Part shown: one piece after another, positions 9,863 through 21,899 of the stretch
Numbering within the stretch: position 1 is the stretch's first letter
Layout: each line of letters opens with the position of its first letter
NCBI RefSeq assembly: GCF_051622035.1
Contig: NC_135359.1
Location: forward strand, 22,602,001-22,666,000
Length of the DNA stretch: 64,000 nt
Origin: Arctopsyche grandis
Lineage: Eukaryota; Arthropoda; Insecta; Trichoptera; Hydropsychidae
Direction of reading: 5' to 3'
Position numbers and translations under genes: made by a program
Notes under the pieces: generated by a model
What the model saw: the letters and a program-made list of their open reading frames with translations, nothing else
What the model was told of the DNA's origin: nothing
Database searches by the model: none

Positions 9863-12800
9863 ATGGCCCGCGAGTGTGACATCATCAATGAACCCAGGTT
9901 TTTTACCACTGCGCCCCCCCGCCCCCGCCCCCGCCCCCCGCTCACCACCCACCCCCACTCCACTTCTCGTGGCCTTGATTCTTTGCCCGATAGCCCTGTC
10001 GACCAACTTTCGTCACGTCGAAAACCTCATAAACTTGACTTCCGGTTTATATTTCAGTGCCAATATACTATGACCCCAACAATTACGCACTTGACTGTTA
10101 TCCCGTCCGATTGTTTATGTAACGAGTTGTTCTGTTTGTTGTTTTCAACTGTGATGTCAGAATGCAAACATTGAAGCCAAATGTTTTTTTGTCGAGGCAA
10201 CAAAGAACTTGTTTTCCTAGTTCCCCTTAATTTATCACACGTTCATTTATACATTAATTCGTCATAAATTTCGCGCCAAAAATTCGATACATTTTATTTT
10301 TTTTTAATTTTTACAAGTTTTTCTTTATAAAATAAAATAAATAAATAAAGAAATTTATGTATGTACATACATATATATATATACCCATTGAAGGTGTAGG
10401 AATCTCGTCGTCGTCATCGTCATCGAAACCTTCGAGAATATTCCGCAACAACAAACTACATTCCCGAAACCCAGATGACATGCACCTGCAGTCATTATAT
10501 TAAACTCAGGCGGAACGCCCCTACCAGTCGAGTGGAACCAAAACGGTCGAAACACGCCGCCACCATTAAAATACATCGAGCGGAAAGGCGCCAAGCATTC
10601 CAGAAAATTCGACGCCTCGACGAAAACAAAATTCCTCTCGTACGCGTCAATAACCACTTCCATCAAGCATTCCAGAAAATTCGACGCCTCGACGAAAACA
10701 AAATTCCTCTCGTACGCGTCAATAACCACTTCCACCAAGCATTCCAGAAACACTATAAAAGGAGGTACAACGCAAACAACGCCAGTCGACCCACAGCAGC
10801 AAGCGTCGACACACAGCAGCAGACCAGTCAACATACAGCTCCTGACCAGCCACCACTACACTACGCGGACTTGGAAGATCAACCAGCCGGACGAGCCAGC
10901 AACACACTGCCGTATCCAGAGACCTTCCGTACATAGCTGAATGCCGAGCCAGCGACACTCTACCATATCCAGAGACCGCTGAACGACATACTTTTGCCCA
11001 CAAATACCATACCTTTGTACAACCATAGGCAAACAATAAAACTTTATAAAACTAGCACAACAGTGTTTCGTTAGGCCGGGATAAGGTCAACACATCGTAC
11101 CCCGCCTACATTGGTACTACTCCGACGTGATCTACGCAACCTTCTGATCATCCAACAGCGCTGTCAACACATCGCTACCCCGCCTACATTGGTGACCCCA
11201 TCTTTGAACCACACAACAGTGTTTCGTTAGGCCGGGATACGGTCAACACATCGTACCCCGCCTACAAAGGTTTTTAAATAACAAGTAAACAAAAATCCTT
11301 TGTCGATGTGGATAGAGCTGAATTGATATTGTTATTAAAAAGAATACTCAATATGTATAGGATGAAACAAATATAATACTGGAATAAAGTAAAAATAACT
11401 GGACAGTTCCTTTTATCCAGTCTATTTTAATCACTGAAAAAGGTTTTTGTGGAAAATCCTCAAAAATAATCGTTCGATTTGTGAATACATTTTCAGAGAC
11501 AGATTTCTTTGATTAATTTTAACAATCTAGGAATAGATATATGTGCATATATATGTATATATCGCCCAGTCGATGTAATGTCAGGACAGTTGATCTTCCT
11601 GTTTGATTTGAGTGAAGCAGCAGCATTATTTGAGTTTGACTATTAATATATAATAAATAAATAAAGTATATACATAAACATGTATGTATATTCATTGAGG
11701 TATACCTGTTAGGATTTCCTGGCATATAATTATATGAATAAATAAATAAAATGTATGTATGTACTTCTAAATCAGATGGTTTGATGTAATCATTTTGTTC
11801 ATATTGCATTATTTGACTCAACACATCATCGTTGCTGTTTTTATAGCTAGTGATAGCATTCACGCAATATTTGATTGCAATCAAATGCATTAACGAAAAA
11901 AAATGTCCTGAAAGGTTATCATCAATCAAAAAAGTGATTTCGTCAATATCATATATGACGCACATGGTTAATTTGCACCAATATGAATTTGAATAAACTA
12001 GTAATTATCTATAAATCGATGCTTTGTGTCATCGTTCATAAACATACAATTAATATATATATGTATAGCTAACATATTCGATATTTTAGATAAAATGATT
12101 TTTAAAAAATTAAATAATATGTAAATCTAGTGCTACCAAATCCAACCCACGTGATTAATATTTTGACTACAACTTCGTACTTATTAAAAGCAAACACAAA
12201 ATAAAATAATAACATACATATGTTGTTGCTTATTATATACTTTGTCTTTACATTGTAAAAAAAGAGATGAAGTATGTATATTATGAATCATTTTTTGATT
12301 GATTTGTATTGTCCCATTTTATATGAATCGAAATTGTGTTATATATAGTTTTATATACATATGTACATTGTATGATCTTTGTTATTTGTGTACATATGTA
12401 CATATATTATATAATATAGTATTCTGGCACATACATATATACAATGTTTATTTTTGAAATTATGTATTTAACCGGTAGGGTAAACATATCAAGAGGAGAT
12501 TATCGAATTATCTGCTATTTGAATAATATGAGTTTGATCCTCGTTATTAATACGATCCATATTCACAATATGTATAGTGTTTAAACGTGATTTTCATTGT
12601 CGTAATTGTTTCGATTTTTATTGCAGTAACGGGTGGCTACCAAATTGGGTTAGCTGGTCTTCGTCGTCGATTGTGATGTTGAGAGCTGTGGAGAAAAAAC
12701 TCCTGTCACGTTAGTAAATCAGATACATACATATTTTCATTAAGCCTTGACCTTTTAAGTGAATCAATCAAGTATGAAATACAACAAAATTTATAATTAT

Positions 12801-15011
12801 TCTAATAAATCATAAGCTGTACACGCAAAATCGATTGCTTTCACACGTTGCATGAAGAAAATTGTATTAATTGTAAATTTTGCATTATCAGCGATTTACT
12901 ATCATTACTTTAGGTTATTGTTACTTTGAAATATTGGATGAATCATTGTCATTTATATTGTGTATTTGTAATTAGTCAAGGTCAAAGTTCTCTATTATAT
13001 CTTGTTCTATACGTTTTATCTTGTGTTCAACTGATATATTTGCAACGCAAACTCGCTAAGTTTTTAGCATATGTGCGTTTTGTGGAATGTTGAATATTAA
13101 TTAATTACATGCCAATAGTATGATGCCCTATTTTCATTAAATCTTTTGACTATTCATATTCAACGTAAGAAATTTGAAAGTCGTACACAAATACAAATAA
13201 AAAAATCAGTATGCTTTTTCGAATTTAAAAACATTTCAATAAAAAATGAAATACTATTTATTATAATTATGCATTAAGATATATGTATATAGTTTTTAAA
13301 TAAATTTAATTGTATAAAACTCAAGTATTATAGAATCTTGGTGTTTTATAGAAATGGTGATTTTTTCAGGCTTATGACATCATACCTTAATGATGTTTTT
13401 TATAAATTTTGTGAACATTTATTTACAAACATACATAACTATACATATATGTATATAGTACATATATACGATTATCTTATCATTTTGACTATAGGCCTTG
13501 AAATTAAATTTATTTTTCTTTTGTCAATCTTGTTTGTATAATATGTTGAATTTTTATAAATCGTGTTTTTATTTTTTTATATTTTACCTACCAGTACGTA
13601 AATGATTATAACGTTGCATCGATAACACTTTTGTATCACCGTTACAGATTTAAAAACAGCATACCGTGGATGGTTTGTCGATATTGGACCAGTGGTTGGC
13701 AAAGCTGACAAAATATGGACGATATCATTAAATGAAGAATCACCAAAGACACCTCTTGTGCTGTTGCATGGTCTTGGTGCGGGTGTTGCAATGTGGGTCA
13801 TGAACTTAGATTCATTGGCTTCTGCACGCCCTGTATATGCAATTGATCTCTTAGGTAAAATGACCTTGGTGGTTTTCAAACAATTTTATTCTACATACAA
13901 ACCACTGAATATATGTATAGTATGATGTATATATTGAAATTCGAAGGCTTTGGACGGAGCTCTAGACCAGCGTTTAGCTCTGATGCAATGGAAGCAGAAA
14001 TGCAACTCGTAAATTCTGTCGAGGAATGGCGTAAAGAAATGAATATCGATAAATTTTATTTGCTCGGTCACAGTATGGGTGGATTTATAGCAGCGTCATA
14101 TTCGCTGCAGCATCCTGAAAGGTATGTTAATAATACGAATTAGTTGTGTTTATTTGTTGTAGATGTAATGTAAATGTTTATGTATTTATTTCTAGGGTGA
14201 AGCATCTGATATTGGCTGATCCATGGGGTTTTCCAGAAAGGCCTACTAATGTTGCCGAGCGATATCAATTGCCTTTATGGGTTCGTATGGTGGTTACCGC
14301 TGTGCAACCTTTAAATCCTCTCTGGGCTCTTCGTGCTGCAGGTCCTTTTGGACAATGGGTTGTCGAAAAAGCGCGCCCTGATTTAGTGAAGAAATTTGCA
14401 CCCGTGGTTCCCCTAGCTGATGAAATCATACCGCAATACATATATCAGTGTAATGCACAAACTCCGAGGTACTTTGACTTTTGTGCATATTTTATTCTAA
14501 TGTTATCTTAATAATTTTTTTATCTATTTTTTTTAATCTATATCCATGTATAGCGGTGAAAGTGCATTTCATGCTATGATGCATGGATTTGGTTGGGCAA
14601 AGAATCCTATAACCAGGCGAATGGATGAACTTAGTGTAGATATTCCTATCACTATGTTATATGGATCCCGTTCCTGGGTGGACAATATTACGGGAGATAT
14701 GATCAAAAGTCAAAGAACAAAATCCTATGTAAATGTACAGGTGTGAGAATGGTTTATTTTTTAATTCCATTGTGTTTTTATATTTATCATTCTGAATTTT
14801 GCTTTTTTTTATTTAGGTGATAAATGGAGCTGGTCATCATATTTATTTAGATAAACCAGACGTTTTCAACAGATATGTTCAAGAAGCATGTTTATATTCT
14901 GATCCTCGTGACATTCAAGAAATTTTAAAATCCGAGGGCAACGAATCTGACCAAGAATGTGACAGGGTAAAAAAGACAAGCTTGGCCTCTAAAGAAACAT
15001 TGGAAAGTTAA
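9863..15011 (+). CDS. Abhd4: ABHD4/ABHD5-family alpha/beta hydrolase, tandem copy 1
   Basis: Seven inferred exons: 9863-9897, 12627-12709, 13648-13854, 13947-14121, 14196-14468, 14554-14740 and 14817-15011. All have GT/AG junctions and matching phases; total 384 residues. Exon 1 ([12 protein letters not shown]) is the least certain. Exon 2 encodes [14 protein letters not shown], equivalent to the Trp-rich lipid-binding segment before the hydrolase fold in human ABHD4/5. Core landmarks: [23 protein letters not shown], nucleophile elbow GHSMGG (Ser151) and the HX4D motif HHIYLD (His328 as likely catalytic His). Vertebrate ABHD5 has Asn at the nucleophile; here Ser is kept, as in ABHD4, an N-acyl phosphatidylethanolamine/lysophospholipase-type lipase. 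The fly relative is pummelig. A role in lipid-droplet or membrane lipid turnover is inference. Poly(A) signal at 15865-15870. Intron 1 carries an LTR fossil. Confidence 0.9.
10395..11266 (+). mobile_element. LTR-retrotransposon fossil (LTR only, internally duplicated) in ABHD copy 1 intron 1
   Basis: Begins tgtaggaatc and ends ccccgcctaca (TGT...ACA), flanked by a perfect 4-bp repeat aagg at 10391-10394 and 11267-11270. Inside are a 74-bp tandem duplication, a TATA-like tataaaagg near 10755 and aataaaactttataaaact near 11035. A ttggtgacccc primer-binding-like tract follows an LTR-type end at 11188. The 3' LTR segment occurs more than once and the copies are almost identical, so the insertion is probably young. 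No gag or pol remains; it is not a whole element. Gypsy-type is likely but not certain. Confidence 0.75.
11280..12620. other. Rest of ABHD copy 1 intron 1
   Basis: AT-rich intron sequence with TATG/ACAT simple repeats. A stretch at about 12475-12550 has weak tRNA-like boxes (ggtagggtaaac, gtttgatcctc) but is too decayed to call a SINE. Nothing else recognised. Confidence 0.4.
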
Positions 15012-16130
15012 ATCTTCTTTATGAAAAAGGTCTATATTTAAGTTAAGAGGAACTCGTATTTAATCCACGGGTGTGGAAAATATCTGACATTAATTTTGTA
15101 TCTCTGTTAAAAACGAGTATTATAGTATATATTAATTGCCTACCATATTACCCTTTCTTTTCACTTTCAAAAAGTTTCAATTTGTTAATAATACACCTGT
15201 GCTACTTAAAATATTGACTCTTTCAATGTTGGGACATATTAATTCTGAGAAGAATCTGGCATGATTGTGTGAAATACCTATATTGTAAAAGTAATACATA
15301 TTCTTATTTATGTTGTTGATCTTGATGAGTATGCACATTCGATAATAAGGAATTATTATTTAATAATGTAGTATTTTTCACGAATCTTTATCACTTTTGA
15401 TATTTTTTTAACGAAATGTTTGTCAGAAAAAAATCAACATATATTATACATATATATGTACATGCATACCTATGTAGATTCATAGATAAAATTTATCCAA
15501 GTATGTATCATATATATGTACATCGAACAATAATATAATGTTAAATATCATTATAATAATTTTCAATATTAAAATTAATAACGGGTTTCAAGTTCGATTT
15601 TAATATGTATGTTGGTGTCTTAAATGTTTATATAAAATGTTTTACTATTATTATTTATTTATTGTGGTTGTTAGATTATTAAGGCATACACAAAATAGGA
15701 ATTCATATTTCCGAAATCAATGATACCTGACGGTGCTGCTAAATAATTATTTATATATAAAATATACTCGCCGATAATTATCATTTATTTTGTTCTGTTA
15801 ATGTTTTGATGATTCTATTTTTGTATTCACCGAGTGTTTAAGCGTTATTTTATTTACTAAAAGAAATAAAGTTTTTTATAAGTTTTTAATTTTTTTATTT
15901 ATCCAGCTATTATAAATTTTAAGAACCATTAAAATATAATTCGTCAATGTCAGAATTGAAAAGTTAATGAAGAGATGTAATTTTCTTTTTTATTTTTTTT
16001 TCTAACAAACATGCATATGTAAATTCTTTTACGTTTATTTTTGTTTGATTTGACATAGTAATAGTAACAACATTAATATATGTATACCATTATTATGTTT
16101 GATTAGTAGTATTCTATCTATGTATGTATG
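15012..16130. other. 3' untranslated region and spacer
   Basis: Likely 3' UTR of ABHD copy 1 as far as the aataaa at 15865-15870, then AT-rich spacer. No other feature seen. Confidence 0.5.
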
Positions 16131-16132
16131 TA

Positions 16133-16480
16133 TATTATATCCGGTGATTTCCATTACATTGTATGGAATCGAAACATGGACGCTAAAAAAGACAAAAAGG
16201 GACATGTTATATTCCTTTGGAATGTGGTGCTGGAGGCGGATATTGTGCATTATATGGACCACAAGGCGTACGAGCGTCTCCATCCTCAAATAGTTGGTAG
16301 TTTCGGAGAGACTCCATAATATGTAGAAAAAGTATATACGTATTGATATATAAGACCATATTATCAGGAAGAATTTGATGTCTAGAGAAACTGGTAGTCA
16401 CAGGAACACTAGAAGGAAGGAAAGCGAGAGGAACGTCTCTCACAATATGGTTAGATAGTATTCTTGTAGACGAGTATTTC
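16133..16480 (+). mobile_element. RTE-like LINE remnant, decayed
   Basis: Translation in broken frames shows the LINE reverse-transcriptase tail: TLYGIETWTLKKTKRDML, then a motif like LEKLVVTGTLEGRKARG followed by a TIW-type ending, as in RTE/BovB-type elements (YGxETWTL ... xxGxxxGRRxRGRxxxxW). Upstream RT and endonuclease are absent. Frames are broken, so it is an old dead fragment. Confidence 0.75.
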
Positions 16481-17960
16481 CCTCCAACTTATACTCGGGA
16501 ATCAAAAATTAATTTGGATTTACAGTATATGCATATGAGCTACATATATCTTAATTGATTTAATATCATTCTATTTATTGCAACCCAATCAAATATCATT
16601 GAATTTATTGCAACCCAATCTCTAAATTTTTAATAATGAAAACAACACTAGCTAGTAAATAGCGTGAATTTTATAAATGAATACCAATATATCCGCTCTC
16701 ATAGCACTGTAATAGTTCTTGGCTTGTTGTGTGTACATATAAAACAAAACTATGTACGATGAAGTGGCTTAAATACCAGTAAATATATAATATAAGAAAA
16801 TTTGTTTTATATAATACATATTATGAAACTTCGAATAAAGGATGAAATTGAAATTTTCTGAGTCGTGTTAAACTGTCGAGATAAATCAATCGCCTGAGAA
16901 TCGTACAGAATTTTAAATATGTATAATTTAAGTAAAACGCTTTCTTTGAACCTCACGCCTTTCAGTAAATGAGAAAAGATCATGCTACAATATGTATCAT
17001 GTTAATTATGTTAGAGATTTATTGTTCTAGTTGAAAGCTACTAGTCTTGCAAATATTTTGTATCCATCCTTGTCAAAATACTTACCCATAACAGGGAAAG
17101 TCTGCTAAACTATAGCTTTCAATAGACTTTAAATCGGATTATATTTTAGGCAAAAAAATTTCTTGCATATATTTCAATTTTTCTTGCATTTATTTTCGGC
17201 AAACGTTTCTCAAAAAAAATGCTGTAACTCGAAACGAAATAAACTTCAATGGTAACTCGAAAATATTAGGATAATTGAAATACTGAAAACAGCCAAAAAT
17301 TTACGATTCCGCAGGGATCGAGTACTCGTGTCTGCAGTCCTGCTAAGCATATTTAACTTGGCACAGGATCAGGAAGGGTGGAGGCGCATCGTCCACCGGA
17401 TTCCAGATGACAAGAAATGACCATGACGCTCAGTATTGGGCAAAACGAGAAAGGAGAATTATGTTTACCTCTTTCTCGTATTATTTAAATTCATTAGTAA
17501 CTATATTGCATAAAAAAAGATTCAATAGATCAATTTTTAAAAAATACACTCAAATGGATTACCTATGTATGTATGTAAAATAGATATTAAAAGTAATTTT
17601 CCGATTTGCTAGTGGAAAATATAATTTTTTCATGTCTTTACTTTATTTTTACATATTTACATTACAATAGGAAACGTTAGCGTCAATCGACAGTAAATTA
17701 TTGTAATGTTATTTTTCAGTTAAAAATGCAAATGCCTAATGAATTTGGCACGAGCAACGAATGAAGTATTAGTTAATTTTCCAGTTAGAATCCCATTGGC
17801 ATCTGGTCGGAATAGAAGGTGTTTGGATTAAAATGTTTTGACTAGCTTTATGTTTTGTGATGTTTTCAGTGTGCCGGTCGGCTCCGAGCGGTGAGGTAGT
17901 CGGTGGAGAGCCAGCTGGGTGCGAGGAAGCGGGGAAGCGGGGAGGCGGGGGAGGCGCACG
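16481..17960. other. Spacer between the two hydrolase genes
   Basis: AT-rich sequence without a recognisable gene. Bases from about 17860 are GC-richer (several gaggcggggaggc-like runs) and probably hold the promoter and 5' UTR of the second hydrolase. Confidence 0.4.
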
Positions 17961-17965
17961 CGTAG

Positions 17966-20900
17966 ATGTTCGTGTCGGTGGCGGCTGCATTATTCCTGAT
18001 CGGAGCCGCTTTTGCCATGACTAGAAGAAATAAACGAAACTCCGTCGAGACCAAGTGCGTGTTTTCCACCACTTGCCTTGCCTACAAACTCTACATCTAC
18101 ACAACTACAGCTACAAATACATACGTACATACGTGCATTCAGTATATTGTGTTCGAGCATTATATTCAATCGGCCCGGCCGGTGCGCAATTGTTGCGCTG
18201 CTTTTTTTTGCACGCGGCCATTATCTAATTCAGACAGACGGGCCAATTGTCCAATTGCCGGTACTCGGCTCTCGACATTCAACACTCTACACTCCACACT
18301 CCACACTCCATCAGCGCTTCTCGAATCGAGGAACGCGTCCTTTCAAGACAATCGTATCGATCGAGCGATTCGCTATGTAAACAAACATTCATAATGCCTT
18401 TTTGGCGCGAAAGTAAACCGATTCCCCGCGAATTTGATGTTGATGTACAAGAGTTTTGCCTGTTGATATATCAACGGATGGCTTTGGAATGAATTGATAA
18501 TCGGTTTTATATGTCACTATTGTTGTGCCCGTTGATCTTAACGGGTGGTTTCTAAAAAGGAATTGATACACGAATTAAAATAAAGTTATATGTTACATAT
18601 AAATATAATGTAAGGTAATTTATAGGCGCGCGCACCCACGTATTAACCCTTTGAGTGCTGATGTATTTTCTGTTAAAAACCCGCCATGATGAAAATTATT
18701 ATTTAGAACCATTGAAGTAGAATGCATAGAATCGCTCTCAGCCTCCAAAAATGTTGCTACAAAAACTGCGCGGCAGAGTTTGTTCATTGTTTGCTAAACT
18801 TCGTCTCTCTCTCTTGTCTCTCTTCTGAATTTCCGTCTCTCTCTTCGATGGCTCGCTTTTAGACGATACTTTTGTTAACAATGACCATTCTATGTTTAGA
18901 ACCCAATAGAAAGCCGGTATAAAAATTATAGCTAATTTAATTAAACAAACCCTAGATCACTACCCCAGATAACTACCGCCGAGGATTTCAAGTTTTGTAA
19001 ATGTGTGTTTAGACTAATATATCTTGCAACAATATAAAATAATCAAAAGGTGGAACTAATTTTTCCAAAACTAGTTCCATATTCTTCATTGTTGTTAAAA
19101 TATAATGCTTGCAATCTAAATGCCAAGCTATAATCTAAAATATTCAGCAGTTAAGGATTTCCATTGGGTAATTCTGCTATGGTTATAAATGAATGACATG
19201 GATTACAACACCCATGTTCAATGCTACCTGGAGAGGCTTAGCGGGTAGTATTTTTGTTTACTTTGTACATGCTCAAAATACAAAGTCTATCGGCGTGTTT
19301 CAGGCCCATGAACTTGTTGACAAAACGCCGATTAGCATTCAAAGAGTTAATAGAAACAGTTGAATGCGCGCATTACACGCTCGTCGTTCCAACCCATTCA
19401 CCCATTCGAAATGATGAATGAATGTGTGTGTGTCTTCATGTATGTGTGTACGCTCCCGCGCAGTGCATCTGACGCTGACGTCACCCGTCGCTTGGCGCTC
19501 AATATCAGAAGTTGATTTTTAGTTGACGCGTCCGCCACATACCCACAAAAATACATACATACATACATATTATATATTGCGTCCGTTTTTATTCCAAAAA
19601 TTGATTTTTAAGTAGTCATCGTATATAAAATATTCGATGCTTTGAACAAAAAAAAAAATACAACCGATTGAAATCGTAGTAATAATAGTAAAGTTGCAGA
19701 AATAAGCGCGAATACGTATGATTTGCAAATATCCAATGTATTCAGATCCAAGACATGTATTTTTTTCTCAAGGTGTAATTCGAAGAACTTCGATATTTAA
19801 CAAATCTATATAAATTTTTATTTATAAAATTAATAGTTGATTATTTTACATCAGCTCACTATATGTATTACGCCACGGATATTCAAAATTTAACCAATTC
19901 TGATTGGTCTGTGAAATCAAGACTGTATTTAATATATGTACTTACTTATGGATATTGTTTTACATATTTACATATATATTTATAAAAACAAACAAAATAT
20001 TAAATAAAAAAATAAAATATTAAATAAAAAATTAATATTAAATAAAAAAATATTGTCTTATATATGTACATATGTATAAAAACAAAACAAAATTAATCGG
20101 TTATAATTATTGAAATAGTAAAAAATATTTATAGTAAGCACCCAAAGGAATTTGCTCAATTAAGTATTTAACTAATTGAATTAGTCTGGATTAATTATAA
20201 ACGATTAAAACTGTAAATTAAAACATTAATATTATAAAAAGGTTATTAGTTAAAGCCTTTTATAAAAAATAGTAAAATTGATATTTTTTTTCAAGCGGTT
20301 GGGAACCAGGATGGTATAATTGGTCTAAATCCTCAGCCGCACTTTTGGGATCGGCAGAAAAAAGAATACTTTCCAGTGAGTATCAATTTTAAAATATTAA
20401 ATTAATACAATACAATCAGAATATGATCTTTCATTGTATCAAGGTTGCTAATTTTTGATAACACAGATACAATTTTAGTCAAGATAACGTTGTCTTTTAA
20501 TAATCTTGTTAATTTCCCAATGATATGCGACTCGGTCTATCTTTCATAATTTGTCGCTAGGTTTGAGAACGAGTTATAATGGACGATATATCGATATTGG
20601 TCCTATTGTGGGCGATGGTGATAAAGTTTGGACACTCTCTTTCAATGAAACGTCGGAAAAAACACCGTTGGTACTGTTGCATGGTCTCGGAGCTGGAGTC
20701 GCTCTGTGGGTGATGAATCTGGACGAGCTTGCAGACAATCGGCCCGTACATGCAATCGATCTATTAGGTATAACTCACATTACTCACCTTAAAGTTATCG
20801 ATGTTATTATTGAAATGCTAATTTGTTTTTGTATTTGATAGGCTTCGGCCGCAGCTCAAGACCGTCGTTTAGCTTGGACGGTAAAGTGGTCGAAATGCAA

Positions 20901-21893
20901 ATGGTTACATTCTTGGAAGAATGGCGTCGTAAAATGAAACTTGATAATTTTATCCTGTTGGGTCATAGTTTAGGTGGATTTTTAGCAGCTTCATACACGA
21001 TGCAATATCCTGAAAGGTATTATAAATCAATTCTAGTTTGCTATGAAATATTTTTCATATTAGTTTCATATTATTGAATTATTTATTGGTTTTAGAGTGA
21101 AGCATTTAATACTCGCCGATGCTTGGGGTATACCTGAGAGTCCACCGAATGTTTTCGAATATTACAAGCTTCCGATGTGGGTCCGTATGATATTTTACGT
21201 CCTTCGACCCCTGAATCCTTTGTGGCCTCTCAGGGCAGCTGGTCCCTGGGGTGAGAGCCTCGTAGGTAAAGCGCGTGCCAATCTAGTGGCGAAATTTGCC
21301 TCGTTCCTTCCACAAGCGGAAGATGTGATCCCTCAATATATCCATCAATGCAATTCTCAAAAACCGAGGTTTATACGCGTTTCATATTGACTTTGATGTA
21401 ACTTATTGTAAGCTGACGATGATTTTTGTTTAAAATTTCAGTGGAGAGAGTGCATTCCATGCGATGATGCATATGTGGGCTTTCGCTAAAATACCAATCG
21501 TCAGAAGAATGCATCGCTTGGATTCTAACACTCGACTTACCATGCTTTTTGGTGCCAAATCTTGGGTCGACAGTTCGATCGGATATTCTATTCAGAAAGA
21601 CTTGCGAAACTCTACTGTTGACGTTCACGTACGTTTCGGTGTAATTTTAATTTTATTGATTTTTGACGTGTTTTTAATTGTTTTTTTTTTCTTTATTTTA
21701 GATTATTCCAGAAGCTGGACATCATGTATATCTAGATCAACCGGAAATATTCAATAAATTTGTGTTGGATGTTTGTTATTGTGAAGATGAAATCGATCCA
21801 AACTCTCAGTCTAACGTCGACAACTCGGCTGTAAAATCGGACGATGTAAAATCTAATGGAAACATATTGATATCAAAGAATATCGATAAATGA
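17966..21893 (+). CDS. Abhd4: ABHD4/ABHD5-family alpha/beta hydrolase, tandem copy 2, with N-terminal membrane anchor
   Basis: Seven inferred exons: 17966-18054, 20296-20375, 20561-20767, 20842-21016, 21096-21368, 21442-21628 and 21702-21893; phases match throughout, 400 residues. Exons 3-6 are 207, 175, 273 and 187 nt, exactly as in copy 1, so the pair arose by tandem duplication. Exon 1 differs completely from copy 1: a hydrophobic segment [17 protein letters not shown] followed by RRNKR, a likely signal-anchor. Exon 2 keeps the Trp-rich [13 protein letters not shown]. Core: [26 protein letters not shown] (Ser168) and HHVYLD (His345). Exon 1 is joined on phase (AA + C) and a gtgcgt donor, so it needs transcript support. 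Poly(A) signals lie at 21934-21939 and 22155-22160. Intron 1 holds a piggyBac-type MITE. Confidence 0.88.
18647..19346 (+). mobile_element. piggyBac-type MITE, copy 1
   Basis: Flanked by TTAA on both sides (18643-18646 and 19347-19350). Starts ccctttgagtgctgatgta and ends in the inverted form cattcaaagag. The TTAA duplication and CCC start are hallmarks of piggyBac. Near the right end is aaaacgccgattagc, matching the gccgatcggc palindrome of the other copies. No open frame. It lies in intron 1 of ABHD copy 2. Confidence 0.85.
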
Positions 21894-21899
21894 GATAAG

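Noticed and set aside
10475-10936. 153-residue open frame inside the LTR
   Set aside because: It is created by the 74-bp tandem duplication in non-coding LTR sequence and matches no known protein.
12475-12640. tRNA-like A and B boxes in ABHD copy 1 intron 1
   Set aside because: Box matches are poor, no cloverleaf or tail can be drawn, and no second copy was seen.
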